From: Sporosarcina sp. P33
GTDB lineage: Bacteria; Bacillota; Bacilli; Bacillales_A; Planococcaceae
NCBI RefSeq assembly: GCF_002077155.1
Contig: NZ_CP015027.1
Location: 1,590,501-1,654,500 of the forward strand
Direction: 5' to 3'
DNA length: 64,000 nucleotides
A program made the translations under genes and the position numbers. The notes under the pieces are model-generated. The model saw nothing but the letters and a program-made list of their open reading frames with translations, was not told the DNA's origin and did no database searches. Within the stretch, counting starts at the first letter, position 1, and each line of letters starts with the position of its first letter. Positions 55,799 to 64,000 of the stretch are shown here, piece after piece.

Positions 55799-57370
55799 TT
55801 ATTCATGCCGAGGTTCATCAGATGCAACGATTGTTTTATTACGGCCTGTGCGCTTTGCTTCATACAGGCTTTGATCCGCCAATTCCAGAAGCCTCGCGGG
55901 GTGGTCGGCATGCTCCGGAAAGGCAGCGACACCTAATGAAATCGTTACGACTTCTCCGCATGGACTTATGGTATCTTCCATTTTTTCTCGAAGTCTTTCC
56001 GCCGTCAGATAGGCAGTTACTTTATCGGCTTTCGGCAACAGAATAACAAACTCCTCGCCGCCATACCGGCAGCAAATATCCTGTTTTCTCACAGCGCGCT
56101 GCATCAAATCCGACAGATAAATCAGTACTTCATCGCCTGTTGCGTGTCCGTACCGGTCATTGACACGCTTAAATTTGTCTATGTCCAGGATGATGATAGA
56201 GAATGGCGTCTTATTCTCTACCCATTGTTTCATAAAATCATCCATCGTACGTCGATTGGTTAATTTCGTTAAGGGATCTGTCGTAGATTGATGAATGAAA
56301 TAATTCATCTCATTCTTGAAATAATCTAAGCTATGCAGCATAGCACCTTTTAGCTGCCTGGCTTCGTAATACCAATCCGGAACCTCTACCATTTTCTCTT
56401 GTTCATTAGATTTAATACTGTTCTCCGCATAATAAGCCAACTTTTGAAGCGGCAGTGCAATTTTTTTTGATAAAACATATACAAGAAGGAATGCCAAAAC
56501 TAACAAAGGGAGTGATTTCCACGCCATTTCCAGAACCATCTCTTTCGCTGGTTCAACCGAAGTATCTACTTGGCGCTGAGAAACAATCCCCCAATCCGCA
56601 ATAGATAAATAAGAGTATCCAGCCAGCATCGGCACCCCTTTTGTATTAATGAGCTGCATGGAGCCGGTTTCACCTTTGATTACTTTTTGTACAGCTTCAT
56701 TGCCTGCGACATTGTCTTTTAAACGCTCCTCCTGCTGATGATAGATTAACTTTCCGTCAGAATCCACCACATACACATACGAGCCGTCTTCATAAAAGTG
56801 ATCACCTAATATTTTCTCCAGTACATTAGGTTTGTTCAGGTAAATTGCACCGCCTAAAAACCCTCTGTATTCACCGTCTTTTATTAAGGGAACACTGATG
56901 AAAATGAGTAATTCTCCCGTAATTCCAGTGTAAGGCTGCGAAATGACCGGTTTCATTTCATTGATAGCCTGCCTTGCACCAATAGATGTTAATTTTTCTC
57001 CAAGTATCTCCAGGCTTGGCGGTGAAACGCCAAGGACGATACCGTCTTCGGAGGAAACGGCAACTGAATTGAATGTGCTCGTCTGTGTGCGGATCCGTTC
57101 GACAATTTGATTCAACTTCTGCTGTGCTTCTTCATCATCAAGAAGAGGCAGAACTTCTTCCGCATTGACTTCAAGCGTCCTCAATGTTTCGCGTAAAAAA
57201 ATATCAGTTGTAGAAGACAATTTCTCTGCATAGGCATAATTCGTTTCTAAGGTGGTCTTTATTAAAGCTTGCTTATTCACACGAAAGCCAGCCGTAGTAC
57301 TGGTTAGAAAAGTTAAAATGATCGCTACTAATGCTACGACTTGAATTAAGTTTTTCAAGGACCATCTCAT
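55799..57370 (-). CDS. Membrane diguanylate cyclase, Cache-GGDEF
   Basis: Makes c-di-GMP in response to an external signal. The 523 residues contain TM1 (about 10-28), an extracellular dCache-type sensor domain (35-275), TM2 (about 285-303), and a cytoplasmic GGDEF domain. The active signature is GGEEF at 437-441, and the product-inhibition I-site RKQD lies five residues before it. It should therefore be catalytically competent. It is the only clearly active cyclase in the window, and contrasts with the SGDEF protein at 51149. Confidence 0.94.
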   Translation of the reverse strand: MRWSLKNLIQVVALVAIILTFLTSTTAGFRVNKQALIKTTLETNYAYAEKLSSTTDIFLRETLRTLEVNAEEVLPLLDDEEAQQKLNQIVERIRTQTSTFNSVAVSSEDGIVLGVSPPSLEILGEKLTSIGARQAINEMKPVISQPYTGITGELLIFISVPLIKDGEYRGFLGGAIYLNKPNVLEKILGDHFYEDGSYVYVVDSDGKLIYHQQEERLKDNVAGNEAVQKVIKGETGSMQLINTKGVPMLAGYSYLSIADWGIVSQRQVDTSVEPAKEMVLEMAWKSLPLLVLAFLLVYVLSKKIALPLQKLAYYAENSIKSNEQEKMVEVPDWYYEARQLKGAMLHSLDYFKNEMNYFIHQSTTDPLTKLTNRRTMDDFMKQWVENKTPFSIIILDIDKFKRVNDRYGHATGDEVLIYLSDLMQRAVRKQDICCRYGGEEFVILLPKADKVTAYLTAERLREKMEDTISPCGEVVTISLGVAAFPEHADHPARLLELADQSLYEAKRTGRNKTIVASDEPRHE

Positions 57371-57497
57371 TTGTCTTCCTGTCTCCTTTTCCGTATGGTG
57401 CTATTAACCTATTATATCACAGGAAAAGGAAACAACTACGGAATTTCTCAATTTATTCCGTTTAACTAGTACGTTTTCATTACTTGTAACCTGACTA

Positions 57498-58115
57498 TTA
57501 ATAGGACAACCCGACCCGATAGCCGATATGCTCATTCTTGCTTAATTCATCATAGGCAAACGCCGCGGTATCTCCCGTGGTAATTCGGGCACCTTCTTCA
57601 GGCAGTACATCACGTTCCACCCGATAATTGCCCGTCGCTTCTCCGTCAGGCAAATACGTTGGGCAAACGATCGTCCAATCAAGTCCTGAGCCCTGCAACA
57701 TTTCGAATACTTTATGATGCTCTTCTGCTGCAAATGTTAATTTACGGTGTGACTCGCTTGATTGATAGCGCAGCTTTGATGGTTCAGTTCTGCTCTGAAG
57801 TATGCCTGCCGTGCCGATTGTGACGATTCTGGATACCCCATGTTCTTTCATGCCTTCTATAATCGCAGCTGCTGCCTCTGTCAATGTCGTTGTTTTGTCT
57901 GTACCCAGTGCGCTCACCACTGCATCAGCACCCGCTACTGCCTTTTTCACGGAATCTGCATCCCGCACATTCCCTTCTAGTACCGTCAATTGCTCGTGCG
58001 GCTCACATTTTTCAGGTGAACGGACAAATGCAGTGACTTCATGTCCGTCTTGCAATGCACGGCGAACAATCTCACTTCCTGTACGTCCAGTCGCTCCAAA
58101 TATTATAATTTTCAT
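57498..58115 (-). CDS. NAD(P)-binding Rossmann protein (atypical SDR, NmrA-like)
   Basis: The 205-residue protein begins with the dinucleotide-binding motif FGATGRTGSEIVRRAL, followed by VTAFVRSPEK and the AVVSALG strand, typical of atypical short-chain dehydrogenase-like or NAD(P)H-binding epimerase-like proteins (flavin reductase/NmrA types). A classical YxxxK catalytic pair is not evident. Substrate unknown. GGAGGGATAACAG precedes the ATG. It appears to be a single-gene unit. Confidence 0.85.
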   Translation of the reverse strand: MKIIIFGATGRTGSEIVRRALQDGHEVTAFVRSPEKCEPHEQLTVLEGNVRDADSVKKAVAGADAVVSALGTDKTTTLTEAAAAIIEGMKEHGVSRIVTIGTAGILQSRTEPSKLRYQSSESHRKLTFAAEEHHKVFEMLQGSGLDWTIVCPTYLPDGEATGNYRVERDVLPEEGARITTGDTAAFAYDELSKNEHIGYRVGLSY

Positions 58116-58333
58116 CTGTTATCCCTCCATAAATTAAGTTTACATGAGATATTGTTGTTGTTCTACGCAGACCGTTTCAGCAAACTCTTTTGATTCATTT
58201 GTTTTTTGCAATTGTTCCAAGCATTTATCACATCGTCATGACCTATTCAGCAGAATAATGAGGCCGATTAATAGAAGTGCAAAAAGAGATGCCGGCTTAT
58301 TTACCTCCCTTTTCATTCCCTCCCTATATAAAG

Positions 58334-58366
58334 AAAAGCGCCGTTCGCAATAAACGGCGCTTTTTC
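58334..58366. terminator. Terminator after the phospholipase D family gene
   Basis: GCGCCGTT/AACGGCGC stem with flanking A- and T-runs, so it can act on both strands. It lies 6 nt beyond the stop codon at 58372. The rest of 58116-58330 holds nothing recognisable. Confidence 0.85.
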
Positions 58367-58371
58367 TATAC

Positions 58372-59823
58372 TCAATAAGTTGTCAGCTTAGCCCATCGCT
58401 GCAATGCGTATATGCCTCGCTGGAAGAACGTCAGGTTGTTTTGATACTCTTCTACATCAAGCGTATACAGCGCATCTTCATTATTCCAGATCCGATCAAA
58501 GTATGCATTAATTTCTTCGGTCAGCTCGCTGTCAGCCGGGGCAATGATGCGCAAATTCGCTTCCAAATTATAATCACGCAATGTGCGTTCCGTTATATTG
58601 GATGAACCATTTGTAATAAACGTCTGATCAGCAGTCTGTACTGTCACCAGCTTCGTATGATACTGACCGATGACCGTATTATACCAGCGCACTTTGATCT
58701 GATCGTCTGTATTTTCCCGGATTTCCTGAACGACCGGGCGATTCGGCAGACCGGATTTTTTACTGCCAAATGAATTTTCATTTGGATCCAGGACGATCTC
58801 TACTTTTACGCCTCTATTGGCGGCGTCTTCCAGCGGCTGAATCACTTCCTGCTCAGACAGGTAAAACATGCCCATTCGGATGCGGTCACCCTTTTTCGCT
58901 TTCCCGATATCACTTACCAACGCGTCCAGCACTTTGCTCTCGGTCAAGTACTGAACCTGGTACGGACCTTTTTGCTCTGCGGCATTTTCTGCACGGGGCA
59001 ATTTTCCGCCCGCTGAATATTGAAGAACCGCTTCTTCTGACTCCAATATATCATTTTGAATCGGACCTTTAACTTTAAATGCTGCGTTGCCGTGTCGCCC
59101 GCTTGCTGCATGAGGATTTGAAGATGTAACTAACGCTGCCTGGTCTGTTACAAGCGTTTTACGATGATTCGCTTTCACATTCAGCAGCTTCAAATAGGAA
59201 GTGAATTTCACGTCAGGTGCATCGCTTGCCAGAAAGTTCGGGAAAATATTGTTCCCGTCAAAATCAAACCATTGAAGAAATATGCGGTAGATTCCTGAAT
59301 AAAGAGGCGTCGAATCCCGCAACGGCTCAAGATCCGTATAGACCACTTGTACTCCAGCTGCCTCAAGTGCCTTAAACCACTCAGATTCATAAGACCCGTA
59401 GCCAGTGTTCACCGGATCAGTTATGTACACAATCAGCATATCCGGATTCCTCTGTTTTTTCTTTACGAGAACTTCCGTCAGCTGGTCAGCTATCTGCGGA
59501 AAATTTTCATTTTCGTCGTAATAATCATCCATTAAAAAGAAGTCCAGAACGACAAATTCCTTCGCTTCTTCAATCATCCGAAATACTTCTTTAAAAATAC
59601 GCAATTCCGATTGGTAGTGATCTTTTGATTTCGTTTTGGAGTACGTCAAATCATAAATAAATTCCACATCTTCCACCTGATGAAGTTCACCTTTGTAGGA
59701 GATTCCGGGCGGCAGTGGCTTATAAGTCTGCCATAGCATAACCCCCGCGTAAAGCAATGCAAAGAACAGGAGCACATAGGAAGCTATACGCTTTTTGGTC
59801 ATCTTACGCTTCTGTTTCGCCAC
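58372..59823 (-). CDS. Phospholipase D-family protein, cardiolipin synthase-like
   Basis: Membrane-anchored phosphatidyltransferase or phosphodiesterase with two PLD motifs. The 483 residues have an N-terminal basic stretch and one TM helix (about 12-30). The first HKD motif is complete (His220, HRKTLVTD, followed by SSNPHAASGRHGN). The second is HTKLVTVQ at His389 with NGSSNITERTLRDYN; the usual Asp is Gln there. The start is GTG at 59823 after GGAGGAG. It is probably a lipid-processing enzyme, but not a canonical ClsA because it has only one TM helix. Confidence 0.85.
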   Translation of the reverse strand: MAKQKRKMTKKRIASYVLLFFALLYAGVMLWQTYKPLPPGISYKGELHQVEDVEFIYDLTYSKTKSKDHYQSELRIFKEVFRMIEEAKEFVVLDFFLMDDYYDENENFPQIADQLTEVLVKKKQRNPDMLIVYITDPVNTGYGSYESEWFKALEAAGVQVVYTDLEPLRDSTPLYSGIYRIFLQWFDFDGNNIFPNFLASDAPDVKFTSYLKLLNVKANHRKTLVTDQAALVTSSNPHAASGRHGNAAFKVKGPIQNDILESEEAVLQYSAGGKLPRAENAAEQKGPYQVQYLTESKVLDALVSDIGKAKKGDRIRMGMFYLSEQEVIQPLEDAANRGVKVEIVLDPNENSFGSKKSGLPNRPVVQEIRENTDDQIKVRWYNTVIGQYHTKLVTVQTADQTFITNGSSNITERTLRDYNLEANLRIIAPADSELTEEINAYFDRIWNNEDALYTLDVEEYQNNLTFFQRGIYALQRWAKLTTY

Positions 59824-59947
59824 CCGCCCTCTCCTCCTTATCGAACGTTACCAAATAATTATACTAGTACCGGCTCCGTTCCTTCCGCGATTCGTTATAG
59901 TCTATAACATTCCCTTTAAACCGCTCCGCAAACTGTGCCCGTATACT

Positions 59948-60724
59948 TTATTTAACTGAAAGATACGGGCGGTCTGAACGCCATTCAATTGCCACGGGAA
60001 CTTGGTAGGTTTCTGAGAGTAATTCGTCAGTCAGCACTTCCTTTTTCGGCCCCGCCGCAATCACTTTCCCTTCTTTCAATAATAATACATGTGTAATTTC
60101 GGGTACCAGCTCTTCAATATGGTGGGTGACATACACCAGGTGTGTGTCATTCTCTGCCGCAATCTCAAGCGCTTCAAGAAACTGCTCTCTTGCCAAAACA
60201 TCGAGACCTGAGCATGGTTCGTCTAAAATCAATAGATTCGGTTTCCCCATCAGCGCACGTGCTATTAACACCCGGCGCTTCTCCCCTTCAGACAAAACTT
60301 TGAATGTATACCCTTTGACATGATCGAGACGGAATTCTTTCACCAAGTATTCTGCACGTGCCCAGTCCTCATCCATAATTTTGTCGTAGATCCCGAAGCT
60401 CGCAAACTTCCCGCTAATAATAATGCGCTCAATAGATTCGTTCCAGAAATAGTCCGAGAACTTCTCTAAAGAACTGCTGACATAGCCGATTTTCTTGCGA
60501 ATCTCGGGCAAGTACGCACTGCCAAACTTCTTTCCGAGAACCTCCACTTCACCTGATGAAGGAATTTCATAAGTGGAAATAATAGACAATAAAGATGTTT
60601 TGCCGGATCCGTTTAACCCGAGTATCCCCCATTGCTGTCCTTGCTCAATTTCCCAATTCACGTCTTGCAGAATCTGATTGTCTCCTCTTTTGAACTGTAT
60701 ATCTTCTACTTTTACAACTGACAT
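59948..60724 (-). CDS. ABC transporter ATP-binding protein (YlmA type)
   Basis: The 258-residue protein is an ABC ATPase: Walker A GLNGSGKTS (36-44), signature LSEGEKRRVLIARAL, Walker B LLILDEPCSGLD and the switch histidine in VYVTHHIEEL. It resembles B. subtilis YlmA. No permease gene is adjacent (the next gene is a BCCT carrier), so it may act without a membrane partner or with one encoded elsewhere. GGGGAGAATATTT precedes the ATG. Confidence 0.9.
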   Translation of the reverse strand: MSVVKVEDIQFKRGDNQILQDVNWEIEQGQQWGILGLNGSGKTSLLSIISTYEIPSSGEVEVLGKKFGSAYLPEIRKKIGYVSSSLEKFSDYFWNESIERIIISGKFASFGIYDKIMDEDWARAEYLVKEFRLDHVKGYTFKVLSEGEKRRVLIARALMGKPNLLILDEPCSGLDVLAREQFLEALEIAAENDTHLVYVTHHIEELVPEITHVLLLKEGKVIAAGPKKEVLTDELLSETYQVPVAIEWRSDRPYLSVK

Positions 60725-60785
60725 AAATATTCTCCCCCTTGCTGTAAAAACCGGTTCGTGCTACACGCAGCGAACCGGCACTATT

Positions 60786-62477
60786 TTATTTCTTTTTCTC
60801 TTTTTCTTTCTCTACTTCCTGATACTTTTTCTTTTCCAGCTCTTGATACTTTCTATTGCTTTTTTCCCTTGCTCTTCTTGCTCTTTCTTTCTCTCTGCGC
60901 TCTCTTTTCTCTTTTTCGCTTTCTTTCCGTCTGCGTCTCTTTTTAACTTCACCTTCGACATGCTCAAATTGACGTATGTCAGTCGGCCTGACTGTAATTG
61001 GTTCCCTCACAAGCAGCTTGGCCAGCGAGAAAATCAGCAATACCATCAGTAAAGTAAACGGCAGTGCAGATACAAGGGAAGCTGACTGCAATGCCTCCAA
61101 TCCGCCCGCATACAGCAAGACGGCTGCAATCGCAGTCATCAGAAAGCCCCAGATGAATTTAACTACGAGCGGCGGGAATAAACTGCCCCGCGTGGTCATG
61201 CTGGCTAAAATATACGTCGCGGAATCCGCAGATGTGATCAAAAATGTAAAGATCAGCACAATCGCTAAAAATGACACGACATTCGTCATCGGCAAGTGCT
61301 GGAGCGTCGCAAAGATGGCAGACGTGACATCTTTATCGACTTCCTGTGCAATTTGGGTTCCATTGCGCAAATCACTATACAGTGCCGTTCCGCCAAGTGT
61401 CGCTATCCACATACAAGAAAATGCCGGCGGAATAACTAAGACACCCATGATGAATTCGCGGATAGTCCGTCCTTTTGATACACGAGCGACGAATGCACCG
61501 ACGAACGGTGACCAGGCAATCGTCCACGCCCAGTAGAAGATTGTCCAGTCTTTTACCCAGGTGCCTCCCTGATATGGCTGTAGACGCAAGCTATACGTAA
61601 TGAAGTTATTAATATAATCTCCAATTGCCAAAGTAAAGGTTTCAAGAATAAACACTTTCGGTCCCACTATGAAGAAAAATACGAGCAATGCGATTGCCAT
61701 ACCTAAGTTAAAGTTCCCAAGATAGGCAATTCCCTTACTCAAGCCTGTTGTAGCAGAGGTCATATACGCCACGAATACAACTGCTATAATTACGAGCTGG
61801 ATAGTGAATGTGCTTTTTAGATCAAAGACATATTCCATACCGCCGCTCATCTGAAGAACACCCATCCCGAGAGAAGTCGCGATACCCATTACCGTTGCTA
61901 CTACGGCAAATGAATCAATACCGGTCTTCACGTATCGATTGCTTCCGATTAACGGTTCCAATGCTGTTGAAATCAGACCGTCTTTTTTCTTCCGGAACTG
62001 AAGAAATCCAATTACAAGCCCGACAATTCCAAAGATCGCCCACTGAGAAATGCCCCAGTGGAAGAATGAATAGCCCATTGCTACACGCGCCGCTTCTTCT
62101 GTCTGCGCTTCAATACCCTGGAGCGGCGACTTGAAGTAATGGCTCATCGGTTCTGCCACACCCCAAAAGACCAGCCCCACACCAAAACCGGCAGAGAAAA
62201 GCATGCCAATCCAAGTGAAGAATGGATATTCCGGACGTTCCGTATCGCCGCCCAGACGTATAGCCCCGAACTTACTGATCGCTAATCCGAACAGGAATAT
62301 GACGACGACAAACACAGCCAGCAAGTAAAACCAGCCAAAATTATCTGTTGTGTAATGATAAAGCCTTTCAGAAACTACTCCAAACGGCCCTGGAATGACC
62401 GCTCCTAATACAACAAGGATAAAAATGAATACGGCAGAAATAGAAAATACGGGGTTTTTCCAGAATTTTTTGTCCAC
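60786..62477 (-). CDS. BCCT-family betaine/choline/carnitine transporter
   Basis: Secondary transporter for compatible solutes such as glycine betaine. The 563 residues have about 12 hydrophobic helices. Signature segments are GMLFSAGFGVGLVFWGVAEP and WTIFYWAWTIAWSPFVG, the aromatic betaine-binding region. An unusual tail (residues 511-563) is almost entirely Lys, Arg and Glu (KKRRRRKESEKEKRERREK and onward). The start is GTG at 62477 with GGAG upstream. In family members the C-terminal tail senses osmotic stress; the same is inferred here. Confidence 0.93.
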   Translation of the reverse strand: MDKKFWKNPVFSISAVFIFILVVLGAVIPGPFGVVSERLYHYTTDNFGWFYLLAVFVVVIFLFGLAISKFGAIRLGGDTERPEYPFFTWIGMLFSAGFGVGLVFWGVAEPMSHYFKSPLQGIEAQTEEAARVAMGYSFFHWGISQWAIFGIVGLVIGFLQFRKKKDGLISTALEPLIGSNRYVKTGIDSFAVVATVMGIATSLGMGVLQMSGGMEYVFDLKSTFTIQLVIIAVVFVAYMTSATTGLSKGIAYLGNFNLGMAIALLVFFFIVGPKVFILETFTLAIGDYINNFITYSLRLQPYQGGTWVKDWTIFYWAWTIAWSPFVGAFVARVSKGRTIREFIMGVLVIPPAFSCMWIATLGGTALYSDLRNGTQIAQEVDKDVTSAIFATLQHLPMTNVVSFLAIVLIFTFLITSADSATYILASMTTRGSLFPPLVVKFIWGFLMTAIAAVLLYAGGLEALQSASLVSALPFTLLMVLLIFSLAKLLVREPITVRPTDIRQFEHVEGEVKKRRRRKESEKEKRERREKERARRAREKSNRKYQELEKKKYQEVEKEKEKKK

Positions 62478-62619
62478 ACCTATCGACTCCTAGTGTTCAT
62501 TTGGTAACTCTCTTACTACACTTCATACCCTAATTTGAACGGATATAACGTATTTCTGCCACTGCGTATTACAGAACTAAAAGTTACCAAACAGATTATA
62601 AATGTTTATATTACACATC

Positions 62620-62654
62620 AAAAAAGGCATCTTCAAGCGAAAATGCCTTTTTGA
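62620..62654 (-). terminator. Terminator after the EAL-HDOD gene
   Basis: AAAAAGGCAT/ATGCCTTTTT stem with T-run on the minus strand, 8 nt after the stop codon. Confidence 0.85.
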
Positions 62655-62661
62655 TGTATAT

Positions 62662-63909
62662 TCAATCCATTTCTTCTTCAATTCCCTGTGACCAGCGCAT
62701 TGCCTGAAGAAAGATGGAACTCAGCTCTTTTTTCGGGATCGCCAACTCGCCAGACAATTGTTCGACCTGCTCCCAGTCGAAGCTCTCTACAGCTTTAATC
62801 AACTGTAAATAAGGTGTGATTTCTGTTCTTCTGCCGTTCAGTGTATCGATAATGATATCAGACAGTGATAGCAGGGGCAGGATATCTTCCCACTTTCTGC
62901 GCATTACCGCATCGATTAATGAAAACATTCCCGTCAGGAAGTATTCGTCCTTATTCGCTTTCCCTTTATACTTTGCCAGCAGTTCACAGGCTCTTGCACG
63001 CCGGAGCGATAATTCAATGAGTGCTTTTACCCGTCCGTCTTTAAGATCTTTCCCCAAATCGTGCAGCATCAGCACCTGGAGCCACTTCTTTGTATCCCGT
63101 AAACCGATCATCATTATCGCTTGTTTAATGGAGCTGATTTGACGCGGTATATCGAATGCTAATGAGTTTATAAAGCGTAATAACTTATAGGAAATCGATA
63201 CATCCCGCATGATCAAATCAGACAGCTGATTAATAGACTGGGAATCTTTTTGGAAATAATCAATAATCTGCATATGAATTAGTGTATTGGACGGAATTTC
63301 GGCGCTCTTAATGATATCAGGCTTGGCGAAAAAATAGCCTTGAAACAAATCATAGCCGCTCTTTAATGCAAGCTGGTAATCTGCCTCTGTCTCAATCTTT
63401 TCAGCCAACAAAATAATTGAAGGATACTTTTTCAAAAATGACGTGATGCGATGTTTCTCCACAATGCTTGTCTGCATGAAATCCACTTTAATAATATCTA
63501 CGAGTTCAAATAACTGAGAATACGTTACATATTGTTCCTGCAGAATGAAGTCATCCAGCGCCAGCGTGAAACCAGCTTCTTTAAACATCCTCAGCCGGTG
63601 CAGCAGAGCGGGCGTTATTTCAACATCTTCCAGAATCTCAATTACCACTTGATCGGGATTCAAACTCATGAACACATCCTGAGCCAGCAATTCCCCTGAA
63701 AAGTTTATGAATGAACGCGCGCCGCTCGTCACCTGATCAATCCCGACAGAAAGAAATGTGTTGATTAATAGGCTGATTGTGGCCTGTTCAGGATTTATAT
63801 CAGGAAAGTAATTTTCCTCGCTGTTTCGGTACAGCAGCTCATATGCATAAATATCGCCTGACCGGCTAAGAATCGGCTGCCTTCCGATAAATATGGAGTA
63901 ATCATCCAT
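62662..63909 (-). CDS. EAL-HDOD signalling protein (YuxH type)
   Basis: The 415-residue protein combines a degenerate EAL domain (1-205) and an HDOD domain (about 205-400). The EAL signature reads ELL (24-26, YAYELLYRN), the acidic segment is LALDDF, and AEKIETEAD is retained, but several catalytic positions differ. It is therefore likely a c-di-GMP effector or inactive phosphodiesterase rather than a strong enzyme. B. subtilis YuxH has the same architecture. GGAGA lies 9 nt before the ATG. Confidence 0.9.
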   Translation of the reverse strand: MDDYSIFIGRQPILSRSGDIYAYELLYRNSEENYFPDINPEQATISLLINTFLSVGIDQVTSGARSFINFSGELLAQDVFMSLNPDQVVIEILEDVEITPALLHRLRMFKEAGFTLALDDFILQEQYVTYSQLFELVDIIKVDFMQTSIVEKHRITSFLKKYPSIILLAEKIETEADYQLALKSGYDLFQGYFFAKPDIIKSAEIPSNTLIHMQIIDYFQKDSQSINQLSDLIMRDVSISYKLLRFINSLAFDIPRQISSIKQAIMMIGLRDTKKWLQVLMLHDLGKDLKDGRVKALIELSLRRARACELLAKYKGKANKDEYFLTGMFSLIDAVMRRKWEDILPLLSLSDIIIDTLNGRRTEITPYLQLIKAVESFDWEQVEQLSGELAIPKKELSSIFLQAMRWSQGIEEEMD

Positions 63910-64000
63910 TCATTCCATCTCCGCGTCTCATTTGAACGTCTCCTTCAATGTATGTATTCGTACCAGAGAACTACTGAATCTGCAAATATACTATATAAAT

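Noticed and set aside
55781-55815. Terminator at the end of the Cache-GGDEF gene
   Set aside because: GAACCTCGGCAT/ATGCCGAGGTTC is a good stem, but it overlaps the last codons and is not followed by T residues on the minus strand.
58144-58353. 69-codon frame between the NAD(P)-binding and PLD genes
   Set aside because: No ribosome-binding site, cysteine- and serine-rich composition unlike its neighbours, and it runs into the bidirectional terminator.

Overview
The window is chromosomal DNA of a low-to-mid G+C, endospore-forming Firmicute. Evidence is a CotD-like spore coat gene, a GerA/GerB/GerC germinant-receptor operon, strong AGGAGG-type ribosome-binding sites, T-box, S-box and THI riboswitches, CtsR operators, and a gene order (ctsR-mcsA-mcsB-clpC-radA-yacL-ispD-ispF-gltX-cysE-cysS) typical of Bacillales. 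Several features (metH instead of metE, DesKR with a desaturase, a Trp T-box ahead of trpE, loss of disA between radA and yacL) fit Planococcaceae such as Sporosarcina. That placement is an inference and was not tested by any search.

1-12.3 kb (minus strand) is the heat-shock/translation super-operon. CtsR, McsA, the arginine kinase McsB and ClpC form the protein-quality-control block. RadA, the PIN-TRAM protein YacL, IspD/IspF (isoprenoid precursors), GltX, CysE and CysS follow. CtsR operators occur ahead of ctsR and again ahead of clpC. A cysteine T-box separates gltX from cysE-cysS. 12.5-14.5 kb holds bioY-bioB under a BirA-type operator plus a small membrane protein. 14.6-20.2 kb (plus) is a SAM-riboswitch operon encoding a YitJ-type homocysteine methyltransferase/MTHFR fusion and B12-dependent methionine synthase, followed by two structured 100-bp direct repeats. 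20.4-28 kb has the coat protein, small proteins, an aldehyde dehydrogenase with its DUF779 partner, and the ger operon in the order B-A-C.

28-36.8 kb holds an FN3-like protein, the TPP-riboswitch thiM-thiD-thiE-thiW operon, D-serine dehydratase, and the membrane-fluidity system des-desK-desR. 36.9-38.2 kb is an array of about three tandem 400-bp units with strong nested inverted repeats and no convincing gene. 38.4-43.4 kb carries a PAP2 phosphatase, MscL, a 30-residue membrane miniprotein with its own promoter and terminator, an acyl-CoA thioesterase, and a ykfA-ykfB-ykfC murein-peptide operon in which ykfB is frameshifted. A cluster of DnaA-box-like 9-mers lies at 43.48-43.61 kb.

43.6-50 kb is trpEDCFBA controlled by a tryptophan T-box. 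50-64 kb is a mixed region: a pseudouridine synthase, three c-di-GMP-related proteins (PAS-GGDEF-EAL, Cache-GGDEF, EAL-HDOD), an NCS2 permease, a methyltransferase, an NAD(P)-binding protein, a phospholipase D family protein, an ABC ATPase and a BCCT transporter with a very charged tail. No rRNA, tRNA, CRISPR array, insertion sequence or prophage was recognised.
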